DNA from: Rhizobium sp. Q54
Lineage (GTDB): Bacteria; Pseudomonadota; Alphaproteobacteria; UBA828
Assembly: GCA_945892755.1 (NCBI GenBank)
Contig: CAMDDO010000020.1
Span: 1 to 42,836, forward strand
DNA: 42,836 nucleotides
Direction of reading: 5' to 3'
The translations under genes were made by a program, and so were the position numbers. Shown here piece by piece: positions 42,702-42,836 of the stretch. The notes under the pieces are model-generated. The model was not told the origin of the DNA. It saw only the letters and a list, made by a program, of their open reading frames with translations, and did not search any database. Within the stretch, counting starts at the first letter, position 1, and each line of letters opens with the position of its first letter.

Positions 42702-42836
42702 CCGCCCACGCGGTTCTGCACGACGCGGGCGAGAATATTGGACATCGGCCGGCGATCAACAAGGCGAGTGTGGAGACACACGCGCAGCGGCCGGCGATTA
42801 CAGCCTCGAAGGGAAATCTTTCTGGATATGGGAACT

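Larger units (their letters stand above)
41933..42836. other. gene-poor end region upstream of gmk
   Basis: About 900 bases with no secure gene. It holds an AT-rich patch (about 41975-42015, with ATATATATA) that may carry the gmk promoter. It also has two nearby GTCAGCTAC repeats (42027-42055), two doubtful small plus-strand reading frames with good ribosome-binding sites (ATG 42187 and ATG 42506, the latter only 25 codons), and a probable decayed gene on the minus strand (about 42500-42701). Confidence 0.6.

Noticed and set aside
42682-42836. A plus-strand frame starting MPDFVWIRP and open to the window end
   Set aside because: It lies opposite the signal-peptide part of the decayed minus-strand gene and its composition is unlike a protein start.
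1-42836. tRNA, rRNA, CRISPR, transposase or integrase genes
   Set aside because: I looked for cloverleaf-type and repeat-spacer patterns and for recombinase proteins in all frames and found none.

Overview
The window is a gene-dense, high-GC piece of a bacterial chromosome, almost certainly from an alphaproteobacterium, with a Rhodospirillales-like flavour. This rests on several points. A PleD-type REC-REC-GGDEF regulator lies next to rpmG. There is an EipB/DUF1849 periplasmic protein with its two cysteines. topA is coupled to rnr. The block holC-pepA / lptF-lptG-lptD-surA-rsmA ... gmk is in conserved order. I see no rRNA, tRNA, CRISPR array, intact insertion sequence or prophage.

Layout. 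Bases 1-6388 hold the 3' part of topA, rnr, a small unknown protein, an MFS transporter, rpmG (55 codons) and a secreted Sel1-repeat protein. Bases 6396-12230 hold PleD on the minus strand, a HAD phosphatase with a Mak-type fructokinase, EipB, a D-2-hydroxyacid dehydrogenase and a second diguanylate cyclase. Bases 12344-19728 hold a ThDP-dependent enzyme, a FemAB/DUF482-like acyltransferase and a four-gene polyamine-type ABC importer (Tat-exported binding protein, two permeases, ATPase). A strong hairpin separates the binding-protein gene from the first permease gene.

Bases 19561-21468 are the most irregular part. A divergent MAPEG / TetR pair sits between two 168-bp copies of the 3' end of the ABC ATPase gene. 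By hand count the copies are about 84% identical with no gaps, and most differences are synonymous. This looks like a cassette brought in from a relative by recombination rather than a simple recent duplication. A VOC protein and a TauD-type dioxygenase follow on the minus strand.

Bases 23026-26511 hold a four-helix membrane protein, a large copper nitrite reductase and a CaiB/AMACR-like enzyme. The reductase consists of N-terminal cytochrome c, a cupredoxin domain that has lost its copper ligands, and a class II NirK core. A perfect FNR/NnrR-type box (TTGAC-N4-GTCAA) lies upstream of it. No other denitrification gene is visible.

Bases 26535-31906, all on the minus strand, hold clpA, clpS, ndk, holC and pepA. 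Bases 32091-38767 are a tight lipopolysaccharide-export and outer-membrane operon (lptF, lptG, lptD, surA, rsmA) in which the usual pdxA is missing. A GNAT acetyltransferase and two glycosyltransferases lie between rsmA and gmk. The last 900 bases hold gmk's upstream region, two doubtful small reading frames and what looks like a decayed gene for a small secreted protein on the minus strand.
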